Assembly (NCBI GenBank): GCA_964585245.1
Contig: CAZPCV010000049.1
Location: 1-5,826, forward strand
Reading direction: 5' to 3'
DNA from: CAZEDL01 sp964585245
GTDB taxonomy: Bacteria; Patescibacteriota; Patescibacteriia; Magasanikbacterales; GWA2-37-8
DNA length: 5,826 nucleotides
The translations under genes and the position numbers were made by a program. Under the pieces are notes generated by a model. It made no database searches, was not told the origin of the DNA, and saw only the letters and a program-made list of their open reading frames with translations. Position 1 is the stretch's first letter. Each line of letters begins with the position of its first letter. This document shows positions 5,772 to 5,826 of the stretch, in pieces.

Positions 5772-5826
5772 GCCGCGGTAGCTCAGTGGTAGAGCGCAGC
5801 CCTGAAGAGGCTGGCGTCGTCAGTTC
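5772..5826 (+). tRNA. tRNA-Phe (anticodon GAA), 3' end cut by window edge
   Basis: The cloverleaf can be followed from its 5' end: acceptor strand GCCGCGG (5772-5778), TA at positions 8-9, D stem GCTC/GAGC (5781-5784 with 5792-5795) around loop AGTGGTA, and G26. The anticodon stem CAGCC/GGCTG (5797-5801 with 5809-5813) pairs perfectly around loop CTGAAGA. U33 precedes the anticodon GAA (5804-5806), which reads Phe codons TTT and TTC. The variable loop is GCGTC, then T-stem strand GTCAG and the first bases TTC of the T loop, where the window ends. The 3' half of the T arm, acceptor strand and any encoded CCA are missing. Position 37 is G. Confidence 0.9.

Overview
The window most likely comes from a Patescibacteria (Candidate Phyla Radiation) genome. 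This rests on recognised protein styles rather than on any marker gene. It encodes a small single-pass membrane protein ending in the LPTG-x-TVATV / GDRVVVYPSQAILYDP domain common in these lineages. It also encodes a secreted protein whose first domain has the 'GF..G..YS..P.F..D..R.Y' pattern seen in many Patescibacteria surface proteins, and a secreted protein that runs into a poly-glycine linker. TAA, TAG and TGA all appear as stops and TGA is not read through, so this is ordinary bacterial code and not the TGA=Gly code of Gracilibacteria/Absconditabacteria.

Layout. Positions 1-2746 hold three genes on the minus strand, read right to left: a membrane-anchored small protein (2746-2252), a secreted 561-residue repeat protein resembling a phage tail fibre (2205-520), and the start of a secreted protein with a Cys-containing domain and Gly linker (477 to the left edge). 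Gaps are 46 and 42 bases with no visible terminator, so they look like one transcription unit. A 155-base divergent intergenic region (2747-2902) carries a perfect DnaA-box-like 9-mer inside an inverted repeat and a plausible minus-strand promoter. On the plus strand follow a secreted, C-terminally membrane-anchored protein (2903-3904) and, 11 bases on, a 603-residue predicted cytoplasmic coiled-coil protein of unknown family (3916-5727). A tRNA-Phe(GAA) gene begins at 5772 and is cut by the right edge; its probable promoter starts inside the stop codon of the 603-residue gene.

How the genes may work together. Four of the five protein genes are predicted to be exported or membrane-bound, so the window reads as a cell-surface locus. 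The fibre-like protein is the best candidate for contact with something outside the cell (adhesin or fibre). The two anchored proteins could be envelope partners, and the coiled-coil protein a cytoplasmic partner of the anchored protein ahead of it. These links are inferred from gene order only. No mobile element, CRISPR array, rRNA or recognisable defence gene is visible.
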